Shown: one piece after another, positions 25,695-33,115 of the stretch
Layout of the letters: the number at the start of each line of letters is the position of its first letter
How positions within the stretch are numbered: the first letter of the stretch is position 1
Source: Clostridium tarantellae
Lineage (GTDB): Bacteria > Bacillota > Clostridia > Clostridiales > Clostridiaceae
Direction of reading: 5' to 3'
NCBI RefSeq assembly: GCF_009295725.1
Contig: NZ_WHJC01000009.1
Span: forward strand, 1-33,115
DNA length: 33,115 bases
Notes under the pieces: generated by a model
Seen by the model: the letters and a program-made list of their open reading frames with translations, nothing else
What the model was told of the DNA's origin: nothing
Databases searched by the model: none
Translations under genes and position numbers: made by a program

Positions 25695-26537
25695 TTAATC
25701 ATATTTAATATCTTTTATATCTCTAATATTTTTAGGTACTACCACAAAAACTTGTTCTAATTTATTAAAATTTACATAAGGTTTAATTACAGCTGTTTTC
25801 ATAACATTAACTTTATCTTCTTTAACAGAAACAACTTCACCTATTCTTATATCTTTTGGATAGTAGCCACCTACATCTGATGTTGTTAAAATAACATCTC
25901 CTTCTTTTATATCTGAATTCATATTAAGATTTGATATTTTAGCTAATGGAGTATTATTTGAATCCGTATAACCTTTTACTATTCCAACATCTCTACTTCT
26001 TTCAACAATACCTGCTACTGCTATATTTTCATCTATTAAAGTTTTTACTTTAGCCCAGTTTGTTGATGCTTCAGTAACAACTCCTACTAATCCTTCTGGA
26101 ACTACTATAGGCATATCTTTATACACACCATCTTTAGTTCCCTTGTCTATTATATAACCTTCATTTTTTCCAATTATATTTGCACCAACATACTTATATT
26201 GATCTTGTTTATTTTGAAAATCTAGCATAGACTTTAAGTTTTCATTTTCTCTTTTAAAGTTTTCATAACCTACAAGCTTATTTTGAAGCTCTATATTCTT
26301 TTTCTTTAATTCATCATTTTCAGCTTTTACACTTGAAAAATTATAAAAGAAATCAATAACACCACTTATTTTGTCACCAATAGCATATACAACTTTTTGA
26401 ACGGGATTTAATGCTGAACCTATACCACCTGAAACAATATTGCCTGAACCATTTTTTACACTAAAAATAATTATGCTTAAAAATGTAACTGACAGTACTA
26501 TTACAGTTACTGCCAGTTTATTTTTTAAAAACTTCAT
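25695..26537 (-). CDS. mreC: Rod shape-determining protein MreC
   Basis: Links cytoplasmic MreB to the wall-synthesis enzymes outside the membrane. The 280-aa product has one N-terminal membrane helix (about 7-26), a coiled coil (about 68-110, with VKAENDELKKKNIELQNKL) and the C-terminal beta-barrel domain (from GANIIGKNEGYIIDKGTKDGVYKDMPIV). The ATG at 26535-26537 follows AGAGGA and lies 3 nt after the mreB stop. Confidence 0.95.
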   Translation of the reverse strand: MKFLKNKLAVTVIVLSVTFLSIIIFSVKNGSGNIVSGGIGSALNPVQKVVYAIGDKISGVIDFFYNFSSVKAENDELKKKNIELQNKLVGYENFKRENENLKSMLDFQNKQDQYKYVGANIIGKNEGYIIDKGTKDGVYKDMPIVVPEGLVGVVTEASTNWAKVKTLIDENIAVAGIVERSRDVGIVKGYTDSNNTPLAKISNLNMNSDIKEGDVILTTSDVGGYYPKDIRIGEVVSVKEDKVNVMKTAVIKPYVNFNKLEQVFVVVPKNIRDIKDIKYD

Positions 26538-26540
26538 GAA

Positions 26541-27566
<1,026 letters not shown>

Positions 27567-27583
27567 TTATATTCCCCTTTCAG

Positions 27584-28255
27584 TTATAATATCGATTTTT
27601 CTTTTAAACTTACAAACTTATTATTACCTATAATTATATGGTCTAATAATTCTATTCCCATTAATATACCACATTCTTTTAATCTTAATGTTATATTTAC
27701 ATCTTCCTTACTTGGAGTAGGATCTCCTGAAGGATGATTATGACATATAACCACTGATGCTGCACTATTCATTAAAGCTTCTTTAAATACCTCTCTTGGA
27801 TGAACCAATGAAGAATTTAAACTGCCTTTAAAAACTTCTTTTTTAGTTAATACTTTATTTTTTGTATCTAAAGTTATAACAAGAAGAACTTCTTGAGTTA
27901 AAACCATTAATTCGTCCATAACTAATTCAGCTATATCCTCTGGTTTTAATATTTTATACTGATTTATTTTAGAGTTTTTAAACCTTCTATATAATTCACA
28001 TATTGCTAACAGCTGAGTAGCTTTAGCTTCTTTAATTCCTCTAATTTTCATCAACTCACTAGGTGAAGATCTAAATAAACCTTGTAATCCACCCACATTA
28101 TGTAATATTCTATAAGATAATTCTAGTACATTTTCTGTTTTGCTTCCTGTTCTTAATATAATAGCTAAAAGTTCCTCATTAGATAACCTTTGTGCTCCAT
28201 AAACTAAAAGTTTTTCTCTTGGTCTTTCATCTTTTGGAATATCGTTAATTTTCAA
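27584..28255 (-). CDS. radC: RadC family JAB-domain protein
   Basis: Exact function unknown; the old link to DNA repair is doubtful. The 223-aa product has an N-terminal helix-hairpin-helix-like region ([14 protein letters not shown], then [12 protein letters not shown]) and a JAB/MPN metalloprotease-like domain with [14 protein letters not shown], the conserved metal-binding motif. The start is uncertain: the frame begins with a TTG at 28253-28255 that fits the family N-terminus ([16 protein letters not shown]), but the AGGAG site is about 19 nt upstream and instead serves a five-codon ATG frame ending just before this TTG. An ATT 9 nt upstream would be better spaced. Coupled reinitiation is possible. 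Confidence 0.9.
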   Translation of the reverse strand: MKINDIPKDERPREKLLVYGAQRLSNEELLAIILRTGSKTENVLELSYRILHNVGGLQGLFRSSPSELMKIRGIKEAKATQLLAICELYRRFKNSKINQYKILKPEDIAELVMDELMVLTQEVLLVITLDTKNKVLTKKEVFKGSLNSSLVHPREVFKEALMNSAASVVICHNHPSGDPTPSKEDVNITLRLKECGILMGIELLDHIIIGNNKFVSLKEKSIL

Positions 28256-28319
28256 ATTAGAAATCTTTCATCATCTCCTATTTATAGAAATTTAACATAT
28301 CCCCCATTTTAAATTTAAT

Positions 28320-28898
28320 TTATATTAATGTTGTAATATACTGTGATAATATATTATTTAATCTATTTATGGGTAAACCCATTACATTATAATAACACCC
28401 TGAAATTCCTTCAACAAAAACTCCTCCTAATCCTTGAATGCCATATGCACCAGCTTTATCAAAAGGTTCTTCTGACTTTATGTATTTTTGTATTTGTTCA
28501 TTTGTTAATTTTGAAAATTTAACTTCTGTACAACAACAGTCACATATAGCTGAAGCATTCTTAGTATTAAGCACACAAAAACCAGAGTATACTTTATGAG
28601 TATTTCCACTTAAAGCTTTTAACATACTGTAAGCTTCTTCCTCATTCTTAGGTTTCCCCAAAACTCTACCTTCATGTACTACTACAGTATCCGCAGAAAT
28701 TATTATACTTTCACTTTTTTCATTATGAAATACAGCTTCTGCTTTTGCTTTTGATAACTCTTTTACATACTCTTCTGGATTTCCTTTAAACATTATACTA
28801 TTTTCGTCAAATTTAGACTCTATTATTTCAAAGTCATCAACTAAACGTCCTAGTAATTCTTGTCTTCTTGGAGATTTTGATGCTAAAATTACCTTCAA
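28320..28898 (-). CDS. maf: Maf family nucleoside triphosphate pyrophosphatase
   Basis: Hydrolyses non-canonical or modified nucleoside triphosphates; in Bacillus its overproduction blocks septation. The 192-aa product opens VILASKSPRRQELL (the Maf signature), followed by IISADTVVVHEGRVLGKPKN and DKAGAYGIQGLGGVFVEGISGCYYNVMGLPI. The frame extends to an ATG at 28922, but AGGAG lies 7 nt before the TTG at 28896-28898, and the family starts here. It heads the maf-radC-mreBCD-PBP2 gene line. Confidence 0.93.
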   Translation of the reverse strand: MKVILASKSPRRQELLGRLVDDFEIIESKFDENSIMFKGNPEEYVKELSKAKAEAVFHNEKSESIIISADTVVVHEGRVLGKPKNEEEAYSMLKALSGNTHKVYSGFCVLNTKNASAICDCCCTEVKFSKLTNEQIQKYIKSEEPFDKAGAYGIQGLGGVFVEGISGCYYNVMGLPINRLNNILSQYITTLI

Positions 28899-29036
28899 AT
28901 TATCACTCCTAACTACTAACATTTAAGATTGCAAATTCATACTCTTATACTTGAATTCTCATAAAAATTCCCTTTTCCCATTCATCTTATATAGTTTATC
29001 ATTTATTATTTTTATACACAAGTAAAATTATACTTG

Positions 29037-29119
29037 ACAGTTAAGTTTTTTCTATTAATTTAAAATTTAAATTAAAATTAACAGTTAAGTTTTTTTATTA
29101 TTTTAAAATAAATTAAAAA
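29037..29119. repeat. Two degenerate direct repeats, 44-nt period
   Basis: Copies start at 29037 and 29081. Both begin ACAGTTAAGTTTTTT and continue with a TATTA...TTTAAAAT...AAATTAAA pattern with a few changes and small gaps. The minus-strand core AACTTAACTGT lies near the candidate maf promoter and could be a repeated regulator site, but AT-rich drift is possible. Confidence 0.5.
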
Positions 29120-29148
29120 TGAAAGGAATTTTCCAATCCTTTCATTTT
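29116..29148. terminator. Bidirectional terminator after the SPOR gene
   Basis: AAAATGAAAGGA (29116-29127) pairs with TCCTTTCATTTT (29137-29148), 12 bp, with a 9-nt loop; pairing extends further outward with one bulge. Located 52 nt past the stop of the SPOR gene. Confidence 0.85.
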
Positions 29149-29200
29149 AATTATAGATATTTTTTTTCATTTAGAGATTAAAAATAAATTACAATTTAAA

Positions 29201-29986
29201 CTAAATTTTAAAATAATTAATGACTTTAAATACTACTTGATATCCTTCTTCAATATTTTGCTTATTTATTTCCTCTGGCAATGCATTTATTCCATCTTTG
29301 AGTTCTTTAAAAATATTAAAGTTTTTTTCATCCTTTTTCTCTTCTAATTTATTAACCCAATCTTTAAACTCTTGTGTTTTTACGCCCTTTACATCTTTTT
29401 CTTTTAATTTATCTAATATTTTTAAATAACCATTTATAATTTCAATAATTTCTGCATTACATGTATCTGTTTTAGGAATAAAAAATCTTGATTTTGTATT
29501 ACTTATTTGTGCAGCTGTAAGTTCTTCTGCCAACTTATTAGAGTTTTCTTCGCTTCCAATATATGCAATAACTCTAAATTTATCTCCTTCTGGAACATTA
29601 ACTGCAATTACTTTATCATTTAATTTACTTTTTATTGAATCAGCATTTTCTTTTTTAGCATAATAACCACACTGCACCATTACAAAAGTTTCCCCTTCAC
29701 CTTTAGGTATTACTTTAGTATCTGAATTATCGTTACCTGCTGTAGGTTTACTTTCCCCTTGTTCTCCATTTGATTCCGATTTATTAGCATTTCCTGTACT
29801 TTCTTCCTTCTTCATAGAGTCTGCCGATATATTATTATCCTTATTTTGTGAATTTTCAAATAAAGGTTTAGCTGCTACTGTAGCTATTACTATCGCTAAA
29901 ACAAAAACTCCTATTATAGAAAATATCATTTTCTTTCGTTCATTTTTACGTTTCTTATTGTTTAAGTCATATCTTGTGTATTTCAT
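29201..29986 (-). CDS. SPOR-domain membrane protein
   Basis: Probably binds denuded glycan at division or sporulation sites through its SPOR domain. The 261-aa product has a basic N-terminus (about 1-18), one membrane helix (about 20-40), a Ser/Lys/Glu-rich linker (about 45-95) and a SPOR domain (about 98-170, GETFVMVQCGYYAKKENADSIKSKL and KFRVIAYIGSEENSNKLAEEL). A helical C-terminal part (about 175-261) is not recognised. The ATG at 29984-29986 follows GGGGGTG. A possible promoter, TTGAAG (30051-30046) and TAAAAT (30027-30022), lies upstream. It is a single-gene transcript with its own terminator. Confidence 0.82.
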   Translation of the reverse strand: MKYTRYDLNNKKRKNERKKMIFSIIGVFVLAIVIATVAAKPLFENSQNKDNNISADSMKKEESTGNANKSESNGEQGESKPTAGNDNSDTKVIPKGEGETFVMVQCGYYAKKENADSIKSKLNDKVIAVNVPEGDKFRVIAYIGSEENSNKLAEELTAAQISNTKSRFFIPKTDTCNAEIIEIINGYLKILDKLKEKDVKGVKTQEFKDWVNKLEEKKDEKNFNIFKELKDGINALPEEINKQNIEEGYQVVFKVINYFKI

Positions 29987-30021
29987 AATATCACCCCCTA
30001 CATTATTATATAATTAATATT

Positions 30022-30051
30022 ATTTTACATAATTACCATTTATTCCTTCAA
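30022..30051 (-). promoter_or_regulatory. Candidate promoter of the SPOR gene
   Basis: On the minus strand TTGAAG and TAAAAT are 18 nt apart, about 36 nt upstream of the ATG. The -35 matches four and the -10 five of six consensus bases. Confidence 0.4.
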
Positions 30052-30194
30052 ACCAAAAATACTTTACATAATTTATTAAATTTAATAGAAAATAAACTTT
30101 TTTAATTAGTTAAATTATCTAGAAAAATCCAAACAAGCGATGTATAATATTACTAAATAATAATTATTACAAGATATTTAATAGGAGGATTGTT

Positions 30195-30371
30195 ATGGAT
30201 AATAATGTAGCTGTTTTAGAAGTTTTAAAAGCATCACATTTACCTTTAAAAGGTGGAGAAATAGCAGAAAAATTAGGTCTAGACAAAAAAATAGTTGATA
30301 AAGCTATTAAAGATTTAAAAGCTGAAGGTAAAATTACTTCTCCAAAAAGATGTTATTATACAAATTCTTAA
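30195..30371 (+). CDS. Short winged-helix-like DNA-binding protein (58 aa)
   Basis: Probable small DNA-binding regulator. The product begins MDNNVAVLEVLKASHLPLKGG, continues with EIAEKLGLDKKIVDKAIKDLKAEG, a helix-turn-helix with the recognition helix at about 30-44, and ends with KITSPKRCYYTNS, which looks like the wing. The ribosome site AGGAGG is 7 nt before the ATG. TATAAT at 30143-30148 lies about 47 nt upstream but without a good -35. An 18-bp terminator follows 9 nt after the stop. Frame, ribosome site and terminator make this a real gene. The target is unknown; the fold resembles single-domain MarR-like or SelB-like winged helices. Confidence 0.85.
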   Translation: MDNNVAVLEVLKASHLPLKGGEIAEKLGLDKKIVDKAIKDLKAEGKITSPKRCYYTNS

Positions 30372-30380
30372 TAACATAAG

Positions 30381-30425
30381 AAAAAATCTTTTTTATAATA
30401 TTTAATGTTATAAAAAAGATTTTTT
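30381..30425. terminator. 18-bp bidirectional terminator
   Basis: A perfect stem, AAAAAATCTTTTTTATAA (30381-30398) with 30408-30425, and a 9-nt loop. Its own A- and T-runs let it act in both directions, ending the short winged-helix gene and the PHP gene. Confidence 0.92.
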
Positions 30426-30439
30426 CATTATTAATAATA

Positions 30440-31261
30440 TTAATTTTTATCAAGTAAATTTAAATCAGCATAAAATTCTGGTCTACCTAAAGTTCTTTTA
30501 GATAATAATCCACCATGATAATCTGATCCACCTGTTATTAATAAATTATTTTTTTTACAATATTCCTTCAAATAGCTTATAATTTCTTTAGAGTGATTAG
30601 GATGTGAACATTCTAATCCATCTACTCCCCATATTCTAAAATTCTCTAAAATTTCATCTATGTTATACTTTGTATTTCCATAACTAGGATGAGCTAATAT
30701 TGCTATGCCATTAGCTTTTTTTATTGCTCTTATAATATCTTCTGCATGTGGAAAATTAGGACACTTAAGTTTTCTATCATCTGTAAATATTCTAGAAAAA
30801 AAATCCTCTACTCCTGAACAAATTCCTTTATCTATTAAATAATTTAAAGTTTTCCATCCACCTCTATTTACATCATAAGTATAATTTAAATACTCTTCAA
30901 AATCTAAAGGAAATCCTCTTTCAATAAGCATTTTTATAGACTCATCATCCTCTTCATTTAAAATCTTATGATTATTTTTTATTAACTCAATAAGCTCTTT
31001 ATTTTTTAAATCAAAATTATAAGCTAATATGTGAATTTGTTCATCATTAAATTTACTAGATATCTCTACACCAGGTATAAATTTTATATTACCATCCTTT
31101 GTAAGATTTAAAATTTCATCTATACTATCTATTGAATTATGATCAGTTACAGAAAACATTTTAATATTTTTTTCTTTTATTTCACTTATTAATTCTATAG
31201 GAGTTAATGTTCCATCTGATGCTTTGGTGTGAATATGTAGATCTGTTTTTACTTTTTTCAT
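30440..31261 (-). CDS. PHP-domain metal-dependent phosphoesterase
   Basis: PHP proteins of this size include 5'-3' exoribonucleases and nucleotide phosphatases (TrpH/RNase AM type). The 273-aa product shows DLHIHTKASDGTLTP (His9, His11), SVTDHNSIDSIDE, GVEISS and HIL, ILAHPSYG, and near the end GGSDYHG, all metal-binding segments of the PHP fold. The ATG at 31259-31261 follows AGAGGA. The precise substrate cannot be called from sequence. It stands alone between two short genes. Confidence 0.88.
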   Translation of the reverse strand: MKKVKTDLHIHTKASDGTLTPIELISEIKEKNIKMFSVTDHNSIDSIDEILNLTKDGNIKFIPGVEISSKFNDEQIHILAYNFDLKNKELIELIKNNHKILNEEDDESIKMLIERGFPLDFEEYLNYTYDVNRGGWKTLNYLIDKGICSGVEDFFSRIFTDDRKLKCPNFPHAEDIIRAIKKANGIAILAHPSYGNTKYNIDEILENFRIWGVDGLECSHPNHSKEIISYLKEYCKKNNLLITGGSDYHGGLLSKRTLGRPEFYADLNLLDKN

Positions 31262-31307
31262 TTTTATATCCTCTCTTCTTTGAAATTGTTTTCATTTTTT
31301 TCTTTTC

Positions 31308-31336
31308 TTGCTTTGCTACATATGTTAAAATATTAT
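31308..31336 (+). promoter_or_regulatory. Candidate promoter of the 56-aa gene
   Basis: TTGCTT (31308-31313) and TATTAT (31331-31336) are 17 nt apart, about 38 nt upstream of the ATG at 31375. Four and five of six bases match consensus. Confidence 0.5.
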
Positions 31337-31374
31337 TACAAGGAAAAATTTCCAAATATTAGGGAGAGAGTATT

Positions 31375-31545
31375 ATGAGTGAATATTTTATTCAAAAAAA
31401 TGAACATGGTCAATTAATCATTTGTAAAGTCTTAGCTGAATTTAATGAAAAAGAAAAATCTGAAGCCTACAATAATCTTATTAATTTAAAAACTGGTCAT
31501 ATAACTGAAAAAGAAATAAAGAAAACTTCTAAATGTATATATTAA
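31375..31545 (+). CDS. Hypothetical short protein (56 aa)
   Basis: Not recognised. The product is hydrophilic, with no signal peptide or membrane segment: it begins MSEYFIQKNEHGQLIICKVL, contains a charged helix-like stretch FNEKEKSEAYNNLINLKTGH, and ends EIKKTSKCIY with two Cys in all. AGGGAGAGAG precedes the ATG by a few bases, a promoter candidate lies upstream and a 14-bp terminator lies directly after the stop, so it looks like a monocistronic expressed gene. Confidence 0.72.
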   Translation: MSEYFIQKNEHGQLIICKVLAEFNEKEKSEAYNNLINLKTGHITEKEIKKTSKCIY

Positions 31546-31547
31546 AG

Positions 31548-31582
31548 AAAATCATCTTGAGATTTACTCAAGATGATTTTTT
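31548..31582. terminator. 14-bp bidirectional terminator
   Basis: AAAATCATCTTGAG (31548-31561) pairs perfectly with CTCAAGATGATTTT (31567-31580), 5-nt loop, followed by TT. It lies between the 56-aa gene and the convergent dipeptidase gene. Confidence 0.9.
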
Positions 31583-31599
31583 AATTAGTTAATAAGTTA

Positions 31600-33054
31600 T
31601 TATTTAATAGTAGCCAATACTTTAACTAATAAATCCCAAACATGTTCTGTAGAAGATATACTTAAATGTTCATTTGGTGTATGAACATCATAAATATTAG
31701 GTCCAAAAGATATCATATCTAATCCTTTAATTTTTTCACCTAACAATCCACACTCTAATCCAGCATGAATAGCTATTATTTCAGGCTCTTCTCCTGTCAT
31801 ATCTTCATATACTTTTTGGAATATTTCTCTTATTTCAGAATCAGGATTATATTGCCATTCTGGATATGAAGCATTTGCAACAAATTTAGCACCTAAAATT
31901 TCTGCTACATTTTTAGTTCTTTCAACTAATTCGTCCTTTAATGAAGCTATTGAACTTCTAGTTGCACTATCAAACTCTACTGTATTATCTTTAGTTGTAA
32001 CTACACCTAAATTAGTAGAACTTTGAACTAACCCTTTTATAGCCATACTCATTGTATCTACTCCATTTGGAATTAAATGAAGTATTTTTATAGTTTTAAA
32101 AGTTGTATCATCTGAAAATACTTTTTCTATTTTTTCATTTAACTCTTTAAATTCAACTCTTACATTGCTATCATGCATTGCTAATTCATTTTTAAGTATT
32201 TCATTCCACTTTTCAATTACTTCTTTTACTTCATTTACATTATTTTTTGATAAAGCTAATACTACATCACATTCTCTTGGAATAGCATTATTTTTTGAAC
32301 CCCCATTAATAGATACTAAATTAAATTTAAAATGATTTAATAAATCATTTAAAATTCTTCCCATTAACTTATTTGAGTTTCCTCTTTCTTTATCAATTTC
32401 CATACCAGAATGTCCACCTTTAAGACCTCTTATTACAATTTCTACTGGTACTTCATTTTCTTTTATATTTTGCCATCTTATATCTAAAGATACATTTGTC
32501 CTTACTCCACCGGCACAACTTACTAAAAGTTTTCCTTCTTCTTCTGAATCTATATTTAACAAAATTGAACCAGATAAATTTTCAGGTTTTACAGCCATAA
32601 CACCTGACATTCCTGTTTCTTCATCTGTAGTAGCTAACATTTCTATAGCAGGATGTTTTAAATCCTTAGATGCTAAAATTGCCATAGCATATGCTAATGC
32701 AATTCCATTATCTGCTCCTAAAGTTGTGCCAGTAGCATAAATATAGTCATCCTCTACTCTTAATTTTAACGGATCTTTTTTAAAATCATGTATAGTATCT
32801 TTATTTTTTTCACATACCATATCCATATGTCCTTGTATTATTACACTAGGAGCATTCTCATATCCTGGAGTAGCTGGTTTTTTTATTATTACATTTAAAG
32901 CTTTATCTTGTATTGTTTCTAAACCCAATTCTTTCCCAAAATTAACAAGATAGTCACTTACAGCTTTTTCATTTCCAGAACCTCTAGGAATTTGTGATAA
33001 TTCTTCGAAATATTTGAATACATCATATGGTTTTAAATTTTCTAAAATTTTCAT
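31600..33054 (-). CDS. pepD: Beta-Ala-His/Xaa-His dipeptidase (peptidase M20, PepD type)
   Basis: Cytosolic zinc aminoacyl-histidine dipeptidase (carnosinase-like) that hydrolyses unspecific dipeptides. The 484-aa length and the N-terminal FEELSQIPRGSGNEKAVSDYL fit PepD. Metal and catalytic residues are His76 and Asp78 (IIQGHMDMVCEKN), Asp115 (TLGADNGIALAYAMAIL), Glu145-Glu146 (ATTDEETGMSGV) and Asp in NIDSEEEG. A lid domain follows (about 205-385, GLKGGHSGMEIDKERGN), then IHAGLECGLLGEK. Start: ATG at 33052-33054 with only a weak AAGGG upstream. Single gene; its own promoter would lie at the window edge and is not clear. Confidence 0.93.
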   Translation of the reverse strand: MKILENLKPYDVFKYFEELSQIPRGSGNEKAVSDYLVNFGKELGLETIQDKALNVIIKKPATPGYENAPSVIIQGHMDMVCEKNKDTIHDFKKDPLKLRVEDDYIYATGTTLGADNGIALAYAMAILASKDLKHPAIEMLATTDEETGMSGVMAVKPENLSGSILLNIDSEEEGKLLVSCAGGVRTNVSLDIRWQNIKENEVPVEIVIRGLKGGHSGMEIDKERGNSNKLMGRILNDLLNHFKFNLVSINGGSKNNAIPRECDVVLALSKNNVNEVKEVIEKWNEILKNELAMHDSNVRVEFKELNEKIEKVFSDDTTFKTIKILHLIPNGVDTMSMAIKGLVQSSTNLGVVTTKDNTVEFDSATRSSIASLKDELVERTKNVAEILGAKFVANASYPEWQYNPDSEIREIFQKVYEDMTGEEPEIIAIHAGLECGLLGEKIKGLDMISFGPNIYDVHTPNEHLSISSTEHVWDLLVKVLATIK

Positions 33055-33115
33055 GACTTTCGCATCCCTTCATCCATTTTATAGTAAAAATATAATATAA
33101 TACTTTATATTATAT

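Larger units (their letters stand above)
28899..29200. other. Intergenic region between maf and the SPOR gene
   Basis: This 302-nt gap holds the maf ribosome site, a weak minus-strand promoter candidate (CTGTCA at 29040-29035 and TATAAA at 29016-29011, 18 nt apart), two direct repeats with a 44-nt period and a bidirectional terminator. No open frame with a ribosome site was found. Confidence 0.55.

Noticed and set aside
29035-29119. Small plus-strand RNA started from TTGACA at 29034-29039 and ending at the 29148 terminator
   Set aside because: No -10 at a correct distance, and the hairpin already serves the convergent SPOR gene; expression data would be needed.

Overview
The window is chromosomal DNA from a low-GC, rod-shaped, spore-forming Firmicute, most likely a Clostridium sensu stricto species. 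The evidence is the very AT-rich sequence with strong GGAGG-type ribosome binding sites, the sporulation pair spoIVFA-spoIVFB, the mreBCD shape genes, a complete minC-minD-minE set, and ribosomal-protein and GTPase genes in the order known from Firmicutes. The species cannot be fixed from the sequence alone. I see no phage, insertion sequence, CRISPR array, tRNA or rRNA. Coding density is high, and nearly all genes lie on the minus strand.

Layout, left to right (minus-strand transcription runs right to left). 37-1742: selD and comEA. 1946-3274: a plus-strand D,D-carboxypeptidase gene, convergent with the next block across a shared terminator. 3354-8361: obgE-yhbY-nadD-yqeK-LCP gene-rluD family, transcribed from obgE to the pseudouridine synthase gene. 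8585-9580: rplU-prp-rpmA (bL21, L27-processing protease, bL27) with a clear promoter and an L21-leader-like RNA. 9703-13699: an overlapping pair of uncharacterised radical-SAM genes followed by the RNase E/G gene. 13917-15599: spoIVFA-spoIVFB. 15746-16876: rodA. 17118-18868: minC-minD-minE. 19090-28898: maf-radC-mreB-mreC-mreD and two tandem large class B PBP2 genes. 29201-33054: genes for a SPOR-domain protein, a PHP phosphoesterase and a PepD-type dipeptidase, plus two short plus-strand genes of 58 and 56 codons, each closed by a strong hairpin terminator.

The core (about 13.9-28.9 kb) is a cell-shape and division locus: MreBCD, two PBP2 transpeptidases and RodA build the lateral wall, MinCDE places the septum, and SpoIVFA/FB belongs to the engulfed-forespore signalling step. 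The flanking genes supply ribosome assembly (Obg, YhbY, bL21, bL27, Prp), RNA processing (RNase E/G, RluD family), NAD synthesis and envelope polymer attachment (LCP protein).

The strongest unusual feature is selD. Its reading frame continues upstream through an in-frame TGA to a better start at 1068. The TGA sits exactly where the catalytic Cys/Sec of selenophosphate synthetase lies and is followed at the right distance by a hairpin resembling a bacterial SECIS element, so the enzyme is very probably itself a selenoprotein. Other points of interest are the PBP2 tandem duplication, which appears to have carried along a scrap of the mreD 3' end; a nested hairpin with a U-tract between the two PBP2 genes; several palindromes at promoters; a Prp protease with unusual active-site spacing; and the two short genes. 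Seven starts were moved relative to the longest open frame (selD, comEA, LCP gene, obgE, rplU, minC, maf), because ribosome binding sites or family alignment favour other codons.
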